A stretch of 64,000 bases of DNA from Longimicrobiales bacterium (GTDB taxonomy: Bacteria > Gemmatimonadota > Gemmatimonadetes > Longimicrobiales > RSA9): the NCBI GenBank assembly GCA_035461765.1, contig DATHUY010000024.1:26791-90790 (forward strand). Direction: 5' to 3'. Of the stretch, positions 57,185 to 64,000 are shown piece by piece (the stretch's first letter is position 1; the number at the start of each line of letters is the position of its first letter). Below the pieces are notes generated by a model, which worked only from the letters and a program-made list of their open reading frames with translations, ran no database searches and was not told the DNA's origin. A program made the position numbers and the translations under genes.

Positions 57185-57682
57185 ATGAAGACGTGGCGAG
57201 TGTTTGCAGCCGTGACGGCCGCGCTCGTAATCGGAACCGCCGATGCTCAGGCGCAGGCGTTTGGAGTCCAGGGAAGCTGGGGCGATCACACCGACCTGGG
57301 CATCGGTGCGCGTCTCGAGCTCGGTCTCCCCAACCTGCTCACATCGGAGGGTCCGCTGTCGAATACATTCCTGATCGGCAGCTTCGACTACTTCTTCCCC
57401 GATTTCTGCGACGGGATCGACGACTGCTCGTACTGGGAGATCAACGGCAACCTCGCTGTCCCGATCACATCCAGCACAATCGATCCCTACGCGGGTGCAG
57501 GCCTCAACATCGCGCACATGTCGGTGCTGGATCAATCCGATACGGAGGTCGGTCTGAATCTGCTCGGCGGACTGCGCTTCAATCTCGGCGGACTCGGCGC
57601 GTTCGGCGAGGGCCGCTTCGTCCTTGGCGGCAGCGAGCAGTTCGTGCTCACGTTCGGCGTGCTGGTCGGCGGAACTCGCTGA
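57185..57682 (+). CDS. Small outer-membrane beta-barrel protein
   Basis: 165 residues with a signal peptide (ending 'GTADAQAQ') and an OmpX/OmpA-barrel-like series of strands rich in Gly and aromatic residues. Two Cys in 'FCDGIDDC' may form a loop disulfide. GAGGAGA precedes the ATG. It is transcribed alone, with a strong terminator hairpin after it. Confidence 0.75.
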   Translation: MKTWRVFAAVTAALVIGTADAQAQAFGVQGSWGDHTDLGIGARLELGLPNLLTSEGPLSNTFLIGSFDYFFPDFCDGIDDCSYWEINGNLAVPITSSTIDPYAGAGLNIAHMSVLDQSDTEVGLNLLGGLRFNLGGLGAFGEGRFVLGGSEQFVLTFGVLVGGTR

Positions 57683-57719
57683 TCAGCGGAGTCACACCGA
57701 TCGGCGATGCCCTGTTTGC

Positions 57720-57749
57720 GAATGCCTCCGGTCGTTGCCGGAGGCATTC
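57720..57749 (+). terminator. Hairpin terminator after the small barrel gene
   Basis: GAATGCCTCCGG (57720-57731) pairs perfectly with CCGGAGGCATTC (57738-57749), a 12-bp stem with a 6-base loop, 37 bases after the stop. Confidence 0.7.
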
Positions 57750-57867
57750 CGCGTTCGGTACCGACCGGCGCTACCGTTCAGCTCTCACACACGCAGGAAA
57801 TGAGACGATGAACCGTGCACCCTCCGGTGGGCGATGAGGGGGAACGGCGGAACAGCCGGTCGCGGAT

Positions 57868-57896
57868 TCGGGGGCGGCCGTGAAGCACGCCCCCGA
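57868..57896 (-). terminator. Hairpin terminator of the PDH operon
   Basis: TCGGGGGCG (57868-57876) and CGCCCCCGA (57888-57896) form a 9-bp stem with an 11-base loop, ten bases after the minus-strand lpd stop at 57907. Confidence 0.65.
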
Positions 57897-57906
57897 CCCG
57901 ATGGCT

Positions 57907-59313
57907 CTACATGTGGATGACGCGGCCCAGCGCTGCGAGCGCTGCTTCTGCCACAGCCTCCGACAGTGTCGGATGCGGATGAATCGCCTTCTCCATCTCC
58001 TCGACCGTACTCTCGAGATGGCGACCGATGACGAATTCCGCGATCAGCTCGCTCGCGCTCGGCCCCACGATGTGCGCGCCGATGATCTCGCTGTACTTCC
58101 TGTCGCGCACGATCTTGACGAAGCCTTCCGTTTCACCCGACGTGCGTGCCCGCCCGTTGGCGCTCCACGGGAAGCTGCCGACTTCGATGTCGAGACCCTT
58201 CTCCTTCGCGGCCTTCTCCGTGAGCCCGACGCTCGCCACTTCCGGATGGCAGTACGTCACGTTCGGGATATTGCCGTAGTCGATCATGCCGTGACCGACA
58301 CCAGCGATGTTCTCGACCACCGCGATACCCTCGTGTGACGCCTTGTGCGCGAGCAGCGGCGGCTTCGCAACATCGCCGATGGCATACACATTCTTCGCCG
58401 TCGTCTGGAGATTGTCATCGACGACGATGGCGCCGCGCTCGGTCTTCACGCCCGCCTTGTCCAGGCCGATGTCATCGACGATGGGAGCGCGGCCAACCGC
58501 AACGAGCACGACGTCGACCGTCACCTCCTGCGTCTTTCCATCCTTGCCCTTCACGTGCAGCTTCACGTTGCTCTTCCCCACGTCCGCCTTCTCCAGGCGC
58601 GCGCTGGTAAGGATGTCGATGCCCCGCTTCTTGTAGCTCTTCGCGACGACGCTGGCGCAATCCGCATCCTCGAGCGGCAACACCTGCTCCAGCGCCTCGA
58701 TCACCGTCACCTTCGACCCGAATGCGTTGTACACGTCGGCGAACTCCATCCCGATCGCACCGGCGCCGATGATGCCGATCGACGCAGGCAGCTCCTTGGG
58801 GAACACGGCCTGATCGCTGCTCCAGACGCGCTTGCCGTCGAACTTCAGGATCGGCAGGTCGCGCGGTCGCGAGCCCGTGGCAATGATGATGCTCTTCCCG
58901 GTGATCGTGCGCTTTCCATCCTTGCCCTCGACCTCGACCTTGCCATTGCCCGCGAGGCGCCCCCATCCCGTGATCGACTCGATCTTGTTCTTCTTGAACA
59001 GGAAGCCGACGCCCTTCGCACCCTGCGAAGCGACACTGCTCGCGCGCTTCGAGGCGACCGTGATGTCGAGTGTCACCTCGCCGACGTTCACACCGAAGTC
59101 CTTCAGCGAGCCGGCCTTCTTCGCGTACTTCGCGCTCTCGAGCATCGCCTTCGTCGGAATGCAGCCGGTGTTGTTGCACACACCGCCCAGGCCGCCCGGC
59201 GCATCGCCGACCTCAACGCATGCGACGTTCATCCCGAGCTGAGCACCGCGGATCGCCGCCACGTAGCCGCCCGGGCCTGCACCGATCACTACCAGATCAA
59301 AATTGTCCGCCAC
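57907..59313 (-). CDS. lpdA: Dihydrolipoyl dehydrogenase (E3)
   Basis: 468 residues, full length. The FAD loop is VVIGAGPGGYVAA; the redox disulfide is Cys46-Cys51 in 'GGVCNNTGCIPTKA'; the NAD loop is 'IGIIGAGAIGMEFADV'; the C-terminal base lies in 'AIHPHPTLSEAVAEAA'. It reoxidises the lipoyl arms of the E2 encoded just upstream and passes electrons to NAD+. It is the last gene of the lipA-pdhA-pdhB-pdhC-lpd run. Confidence 0.97.
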   Translation of the reverse strand: MADNFDLVVIGAGPGGYVAAIRGAQLGMNVACVEVGDAPGGLGGVCNNTGCIPTKAMLESAKYAKKAGSLKDFGVNVGEVTLDITVASKRASSVASQGAKGVGFLFKKNKIESITGWGRLAGNGKVEVEGKDGKRTITGKSIIIATGSRPRDLPILKFDGKRVWSSDQAVFPKELPASIGIIGAGAIGMEFADVYNAFGSKVTVIEALEQVLPLEDADCASVVAKSYKKRGIDILTSARLEKADVGKSNVKLHVKGKDGKTQEVTVDVVLVAVGRAPIVDDIGLDKAGVKTERGAIVVDDNLQTTAKNVYAIGDVAKPPLLAHKASHEGIAVVENIAGVGHGMIDYGNIPNVTYCHPEVASVGLTEKAAKEKGLDIEVGSFPWSANGRARTSGETEGFVKIVRDRKYSEIIGAHIVGPSASELIAEFVIGRHLESTVEEMEKAIHPHPTLSEAVAEAALAALGRVIHM

Positions 59314-59337
59314 GTCCTCACCTCGTGTATTGGCTGT

Positions 59338-60789
59338 TCACGCGATCATCATCATCGGGTCTTCGATCAGCTCCCGCACCGTCTGCAGGAACTTCGCGCC
59401 CATGGCGCCGTCGACGACACGGTGGTCGCAGCTCATCGTCATCCGCATCCGCGGCCGCACCACCATCTCACCGTCCTCTGCGACGACCTTCTCCTCCACC
59501 GCACCGATCGCGAGGATCGCCGCTTCCGGTGGATTGATGATCGCCGTGAACTCCACGATGCCGAACATCCCGAGGTTGCTGACCGAGAACGTCGCACCCG
59601 TGTATTCCTCAGGCTTCAGCTTCTTCTCCCGCGCGCGGCCCGCCAGTTCCCTGACCTCGACGGCGATCTCGCGCACGCGCTTCACATCCGCGTCACGCAC
59701 GATCGGCGTGATCAGTCCATCCTCGACGGCGACTGCAACCCCGATGTGCACGCGGTGGTGACGCACGATCGCGCTGTCACCCCACGACGCATTGACTTCC
59801 GGATGGCGCGACAGGGCCGCCGCGACTGCCTTGATCAGGAAGTCGTTGATCGACGCCTTGATCCCATCCTTCTCCAGCGTGCGATTGACGCGCTCGCGCA
59901 GCTCCATCATGCGTGTCATGTCGCACTCGATCGTCAGGTAGAACGTCGGCACCGGTCCGATCGACTGCACCAGCCGCTTCGCGATGGCCTTCCGCATCTG
60001 CGTGACCGGCACCTCCTCCGAGTCCGGGCCGCGCGAGACCGACGGTGTGGCCGCCGCAGCCTCCTCACGTGTTGCCGGCGCCGCTGCGCCACCCGCCGAG
60101 GCGGCTTCGATGTCGCGCTTCGTGATGCGGCCGCCCGGCCCGGTACCCTCCACGCTCGACAGCTCCACACCCGCCTCTTCCGCCAGCCGTCGCGCCAGTG
60201 GCGATGCCTTCACGCGCGCGTCACGCCCATTCCCACCGCCACCACCGGAACGCGACGCTGCGGCCGCGGCCGTGGCAGACGTTGCGCCCCGCGCCTCCTG
60301 CGGCTCAGCACCCTCTGCGGTTGCGCGCGAGCCCGTGCCTTCCGCTGCCGGCGTCTGCTCCGCTTCCGCCTCCGGCCGACCGGGCGCCTCACTGCCGCGC
60401 TCCGGCGCAGACCCGGTCTTCTCCTCAGCCTTCTTCGGAGCGGCCTTCTCCTCCGCTTCTTCCTGCGGAGCCGCCTTCCCTTCCGGCGCAGCCGCCTTCT
60501 CATCCGGCGCGGCCGCCTCACCGCCCGACTCCGGCGCGGCGACCTCCTCGCCCTCACCGGCGATGACCGCGATCACTTCACCGACCGGCGCTGTCTGCCC
60601 CTCTTTCAGCGTGACGTTCTGCAGCACACCGCTGCCGCGCGCCACCAGCTCCATCGTCGCCTTGTCGGTCTCGATCTCGGCCAGGACATCGCCCTCGCTG
60701 ATGGCGTCGCCCTCGCTCTTCAGCCACTTGACGAGCTGCCCCTCCTCCATCGTCGGGGACAGCGCCTCCATGTGGACTTTCGTTGCCAT
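59338..60789 (-). CDS. pdhC: Pyruvate dehydrogenase E2, dihydrolipoamide acetyltransferase
   Basis: 483 residues. One lipoyl domain (1-80) with the modified Lys43 in 'EIETDKATMELVARG'; a long Ala/Glu/Pro-rich linker (80-190); the E3-binding domain (about 194-230, 'KASPLARRLAEEAGVELSSV'); and the catalytic domain (about 255-483) with His456 in 'CDHRVVDGAMGAKFL'. The linker is unusually long and charged. An AAGGGG ribosome site precedes the ATG. It forms the core of the complex with the neighbouring E1 and E3. Confidence 0.95.
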   Translation of the reverse strand: MATKVHMEALSPTMEEGQLVKWLKSEGDAISEGDVLAEIETDKATMELVARGSGVLQNVTLKEGQTAPVGEVIAVIAGEGEEVAAPESGGEAAAPDEKAAAPEGKAAPQEEAEEKAAPKKAEEKTGSAPERGSEAPGRPEAEAEQTPAAEGTGSRATAEGAEPQEARGATSATAAAAASRSGGGGGNGRDARVKASPLARRLAEEAGVELSSVEGTGPGGRITKRDIEAASAGGAAAPATREEAAAATPSVSRGPDSEEVPVTQMRKAIAKRLVQSIGPVPTFYLTIECDMTRMMELRERVNRTLEKDGIKASINDFLIKAVAAALSRHPEVNASWGDSAIVRHHRVHIGVAVAVEDGLITPIVRDADVKRVREIAVEVRELAGRAREKKLKPEEYTGATFSVSNLGMFGIVEFTAIINPPEAAILAIGAVEEKVVAEDGEMVVRPRMRMTMSCDHRVVDGAMGAKFLQTVRELIEDPMMMIA

Positions 60790-60828
60790 CTCTTATCCCC
60801 TTATTTCGAGCCCGCGGAGAACGGCACA

Positions 60829-60972
60829 TTCACCACTGAGCACACAGAGCAAACGGACTAACTGCATCCGTCGATACATCGCTACCGACTCATTGCAGCC
60901 GCCGTCCCTGTACGTTGGATCCGTTGCAACAACAGATCCGTCCTCTGTGTGCTCTGTGTGCTCTGTGGTGAA
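60829..60972. repeat. Inverted-repeat element in the pdhC-pdhB spacer
   Basis: Arms at 60829-60851 and 60950-60972 (23 bases) are inverted copies with one mismatch. The right arm is extended by a tandem 9-base unit, CTCTGTGTG (60943-60951, 60952-60960). A second inverted pair, AAACGGACT (60851-60859) and AGTCCGTTT (60976-60984), crosses the first in order. The loop holds no gene. This is a mobile-looking or structural RNA element rather than a plain terminator. Confidence 0.7.
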
Positions 60973-60996
60973 CAAAGTCCGTTTCTCTCCGATCCC

Positions 60997-61983
60997 TCAC
61001 TCGCCTCTGTACAGCACCCGCTCGCACGCCGCGATCACCCGCTCCGCCGACGGCTTCGCCATCTTCTCGAGCTGCTTCGCGTACGGCATTGGAATGTCCG
61101 CCTGCGTCACGCGACCGACCGGGGCGTCCAGATAGTCGAACGCCTCGTCCTGGATGATGTCCACGATCTGCGCACCGATCCCGACGTACGGCCAGCCTTC
61201 TTCCACGTAGACGACACGATTGGTCTTGTGCACGCTCCGCAGTATGGCCTCGACGTCGAGCGGGCGCAGCGACCGCAGGTCCACCACCTCCGCGCTGATC
61301 CCATCCTTCTCCATCTGCTGCGCAGCCTGGAGACAGACGTGCACCATTTTGCCATGCGTGATGATGCTGACGTCGCCACCCTCGCGCTTCACGTCCGCGA
61401 CGCCCAGCGGCACCACGAAGTCGTCGTCATCCGGCACCTCGCCCTTCATGGCGTACAGCAGCTCACCTTCCATGAACACGACGGGGTCATCATCGCGAAT
61501 CGCGGCTTTCAGCAGCCCCTTCGCATCGGCCGGCGTCGCCGGAGTGCATACCTTCAGACCCGGGAAATGCGAGTACGACGACTCGAGCGCCTGCGAATGC
61601 TGCGCCGAGAGCTGCAACGCAGCGCCGCTCGGTCCGCGGAATACGATCGGGCAGCGGAACTGGCCCGCGCTCATGTAATGCAGCTTGGCCGCGCTGTTGA
61701 TGACCTGGTCCCACGCCAGGATAGCGAAGTTGTGCGTCATGAACTCGATGACCGGACGCAGCCCCACCATGGCCGCACCGACGCCGACTCCGGCAAAGCC
61801 GAGCTCGGTGATCGGAGTGTCGACGACACGCAGCTCGCCGAACCGATCCATCAGGCCCTTCGACACCTTGTATGCGCCATTGTACAGGCCGACTTCCTCC
61901 CCCATCAGGAAGACGTCCTCGTCGCGCTCCATCTCTTCGGCGAGCGCCTGGTTCAGCGCCTCACGGTACGTTATCGTTGCCAT
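60997..61983 (-). CDS. pdhB: Pyruvate dehydrogenase E1 beta
   Basis: 328 residues, standard length. 'FLMGEEVGLYNGAYKVSKGL' and 'VVDTPITELGFAGVGVGAAMVGLRP' are the transketolase-like pyrimidine-binding signatures, and 'AQHSQALESSYSHFPGLKV' follows. The C-terminal transketolase domain includes 'VVDLRSLRPLD'. It forms the alpha2beta2 E1 with PdhA, decarboxylating pyruvate with thiamine diphosphate. Confidence 0.96.
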   Translation of the reverse strand: MATITYREALNQALAEEMERDEDVFLMGEEVGLYNGAYKVSKGLMDRFGELRVVDTPITELGFAGVGVGAAMVGLRPVIEFMTHNFAILAWDQVINSAAKLHYMSAGQFRCPIVFRGPSGAALQLSAQHSQALESSYSHFPGLKVCTPATPADAKGLLKAAIRDDDPVVFMEGELLYAMKGEVPDDDDFVVPLGVADVKREGGDVSIITHGKMVHVCLQAAQQMEKDGISAEVVDLRSLRPLDVEAILRSVHKTNRVVYVEEGWPYVGIGAQIVDIIQDEAFDYLDAPVGRVTQADIPMPYAKQLEKMAKPSAERVIAACERVLYRGE

Positions 61984-62050
61984 TTCCTGCCCTTATTGCG
62001 CCCTCGATATTTGCGCACATGCTGACACTGACAGCTCTGTTCGCTCATCT

Positions 62051-62240
62051 CACGCAGAGCCGCCGAGACTCAGAGTCGCAGGTGCTCCAGTCCGTCGCGC
62101 CACCTTCATCACATATCCCGACTTCCTATTTTCTGTCATTTACAACAACAGATGAAGCCTGCCCCGCCGCGAACCAGAATCACCCCCGGAACCCGAACCA
62201 ACCGCGACTCCGCGGCTCTGCGGCTCTGCGGCTCTGCGTA
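62051..62240. repeat. Inverted-repeat element in the pdhB-pdhA spacer
   Basis: The left arm (62051-62080, beginning CACGCAGAGCCGC) is inverted and repeated at 62203-62240. The right arm holds three perfect tandem copies of CGGCTCTG (62213-62236). The layout matches the element at 60829-60972, but the unit sequence differs. The 120-base interior has no gene. The pair of elements spans both major spacers of the same operon. Confidence 0.65.
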
Positions 62241-62277
62241 CAAAAGAGCTGATCCACGCCGCCCCTCCCCCTGCAAC

Positions 62278-63408
62278 CTACCTGCGGCCGTCGAAGTACA
62301 ACCGGCCGGCGACATCCTCGGACGCATATACGTTCCGATACAGTTCTTCCTCCGTCGGCTCAGGCGAGTTCTCGGCGAACTCGGCGGCGTCATCCACCTC
62401 GGAGTGTACGCGCGCATCGATCGCCTGCAGCTCCTCCTCCGTCAGCAGTGATGCTTCCTTCAGCTGATCGATGAAGCGGCGGATCGGATCGAGCTCCTTG
62501 TGCTCCTCGACCTCTTCCTTCGTGCGGTAGACACCATGCACGGGATCCGACATCGAGTGACCCATGAAGCGGTAGCAGCGGGCCTCGACCAGCGTCGGTG
62601 TCTTCTCCGAACGTGCGCGATCTACTGCCTCCTTCACGACCTTCCGCATGTTCAGCACATCCATGCCGTCCGCCACCGCAGCCGGCATGTCGTACGCACT
62701 CGCCTTCTGACTTATGTCGTACAGCGATGACGCACGCTCCCACGCCGTGCCCATCCCGAACCGGTTGTTCTCCACGATGAAGATCACCGGCAGCTTCCAC
62801 AGCGCAGCCATGTTCAGCGACTCATGGAACGCGCCCTGGTTGACCGCCGCTTCGCCCATGAAGCACAGCGCCACCTTGTCCTCGCCGCGGTATTTGATCG
62901 CCCAGCCATAGCCTGTGCCCAGAGGGACCTGCCCGCCCACGATCCCCCAGCCGCCCATGAAATTGTGCTCGGCGCTGTACAGGTGCATCGAGCCGCCCTT
63001 TCCGCCCGAGCAGCCATCCTTCCTGCCATACAGCTCGGCCATGACCGCGCGCGGCGGGATCCCCTTTACCAGGGCCTGCACGTGCTCACGGTACGCGCTG
63101 ATCACGTAGTCCTCTTTGCGCAGCGGCTCGAACGCGCCGACCGTCACTGCCTCCTGCCCGATGTAGAGATGGCAGAAGCCGCCGATCTTCCCGATCGCGT
63201 ACGCTTCCGCCGTCTTCTCCTCGAACCGGCGGCCGAGCAGCATCTGGTACAGCATCTCATGCAGCCGCTCGGGGCTCAGACCGTCCAGACCCTCTCCGTC
63301 GTCGCGACGGGCGGCCTCCTGCTTAACGGGCTCCGACTCTGCCGTCTGCCCGTTACGCGACGGCCGCTCGTCCTTGTTCCGCGCCGCGGCCGACTTCGTC
63401 TTTGCCAT
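62278..63408 (-). CDS. pdhA: Pyruvate dehydrogenase E1 alpha
   Basis: 376 residues from the ATG at 63408 with AAGGAG upstream. An N-terminal charged extension (about 1-45), then the thiamine-binding domain: 'FCHLYIGQEAVTVG', 'GSMHLYS', and the motif 'MGEAAVNQGAFHESLNMAALWKLPVIFIVENN'. The metal-binding motif reads GEAAVN where most E1 alpha proteins have GDGA(A/V)N; a conservative change. 'RYRFMGHSMSD' -like sequence (CYRFMGHSMSDP) is the phosphorylation-loop region. It partners PdhB. Confidence 0.95.
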   Translation of the reverse strand: MAKTKSAAARNKDERPSRNGQTAESEPVKQEAARRDDGEGLDGLSPERLHEMLYQMLLGRRFEEKTAEAYAIGKIGGFCHLYIGQEAVTVGAFEPLRKEDYVISAYREHVQALVKGIPPRAVMAELYGRKDGCSGGKGGSMHLYSAEHNFMGGWGIVGGQVPLGTGYGWAIKYRGEDKVALCFMGEAAVNQGAFHESLNMAALWKLPVIFIVENNRFGMGTAWERASSLYDISQKASAYDMPAAVADGMDVLNMRKVVKEAVDRARSEKTPTLVEARCYRFMGHSMSDPVHGVYRTKEEVEEHKELDPIRRFIDQLKEASLLTEEELQAIDARVHSEVDDAAEFAENSPEPTEEELYRNVYASEDVAGRLYFDGRR

Positions 63409-63514
63409 CACGTCTCCTTGTTCCTTCGAATCTTCCGGCCGAATGTACGTATTCCCGCTCACGACCTCGATCCGCCATGAACGGGAATCTGCACTGCTGT
63501 TGCACCGCGACGTC

Positions 63515-64000
63515 TCAGCCGGCGGCGCGCTCCAGTCGTTCGATCTGCACGAGCGCCTGCGGCTGCCCCATCACTTCCGCCGGGGCCGGCACGTCCGCTT
63601 CCAGTATGTTCGTGATCTCACCCACACCGCCCGCCGTCACCGTCCGCGCCTGCTTCTCCGCGTGATAGCTGGACCGCACGAGAGCGCCAGACTCCACATG
63701 GCGGAAACCAATCTCCTCCTCGCCGATCTGCTTCCACTCCGCGAACTCCGCCGGCGTCACCCAGCGTGCGACCGGCGCGTGATGAACGGTCGGCCTCAGG
63801 TACTGGCCGATCGTCACAATGTCCACCGCCGCCTTCCTGAGATCCTCCAATGCCTGCCGGATCTCCTCACCCGCCTCACCCATCCCGAGGATGATCCCCG
63901 ACTTGGTCAGCATCGTCGGGTCCATCACCTTCGCCGCACCCAGATAGGAAATGCTCCGCCAGTACCGGCCACCCGGCCGCGCCCACGGATGCAGCCGCTC
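63515..64000 (-). CDS. lipA: Lipoyl synthase, 5'-truncated by the window edge
   Basis: The C-terminal 161 codons of LipA: 'TKSGIILGMGE', 'DIVTIGQYLRPTVHHAPVARWVTPAEF' and the upstream 'YLGAAKVMDPTMLTKSG'. These match the second half of this radical SAM enzyme, which inserts sulfur into octanoyl-lysine. The radical SAM and auxiliary Cys motifs lie outside the window. The gene runs to the window edge; an internal GTG-ATG is not the true start. It lies 106 bases before pdhA on the same strand, as expected for the E2 lipoylation partner. Confidence 0.95.
   Translation of the reverse strand, partial: ERLHPWARPGGRYWRSISYLGAAKVMDPTMLTKSGIILGMGEAGEEIRQALEDLRKAAVDIVTIGQYLRPTVHHAPVARWVTPAEFAEWKQIGEEEIGFRHVESGALVRSSYHAEKQARTVTAGGVGEITNILEADVPAPAEVMGQPQALVQIERLERAAG

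Noticed and set aside
58345..60861. 838-codon plus-strand frame
   Set aside because: Antisense to lpd and pdhC, which have full motifs; the product is His/Arg-rich without a domain.

Overview
This is a high-GC, densely coded window from a Gram-negative bacterium with an outer membrane (lipoproteins, secretin, several predicted beta-barrels). The gene mix (bacterial Cdc48-type ATPase, full Tad pilus locus, PDH operon with pdhA/pdhB/pdhC/lpd, SelD, small '[13 protein letters not shown]' protein) fits an aerobic soil-type heterotroph, most like Gemmatimonadota. That placement is by general likeness only; no rRNA or marker gene is present. I saw no tRNA, rRNA, CRISPR array, insertion sequence or phage gene.

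Layout. 1-7.3 kb: end of a Cdc48-like ATPase, a small stress-type protein, a PAS-GGDEF enzyme, a beta-barrel/lipoprotein pair, a membrane-bound degenerate GGDEF protein and a GT-C-like membrane protein. 7.4-18.9 kb, all on the minus strand: a complete Tad/Flp pilus locus read from two Flp prepilins through prepilin peptidase, CpaB, secretin, TadZ, TadA, TadB, TadC, a repeat protein, TadE and TadG to an AAA+ ATPase. 19-24 kb: a GT87-like protein, a DUF192 protein and a sigma54-type response regulator with its histidine kinase. 24.3-34.7 kb: seven minus-strand genes joined by 1-4 base stop/start overlaps or very short gaps. They encode a HEAT-repeat membrane protein, a GT2 polysaccharide synthase, a TPR-glycoside hydrolase, a TPR-beta-barrel, an alpha-toroid protein, a DUF362 protein and a GT-C membrane protein. 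I read this as an undescribed synthase-dependent exopolysaccharide system.

35-40 kb: an ABC-2 exporter pair, then a tightly coupled set (93-aa protein, SirB1-like, YgfZ, coiled-coil, gamma-glutamylcyclotransferase). 40.4-48.4 kb: a predicted outer-membrane protein, zinc-ribbon protein, MFS transporter, S41 peptidase, a decayed MarR regulator, a lipoprotein and alkaline phosphatase. 48.6-54.1 kb: two large hybrid sensor kinases facing a FixJ-type regulator whose 3' end overlaps the second kinase antisense. 54.6-57.7 kb: a lipoprotein, SelD, a small acidic protein and a small beta-barrel. 57.9-64 kb: lpd, pdhC, pdhB, pdhA and truncated lipA, with two inverted-repeat elements inside the operon spacers.

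Working together: surface attachment is the main theme. The pilus, the proposed polysaccharide system, two c-di-GMP-type proteins and a sigma54 activator/kinase pair sit within 35 kb.
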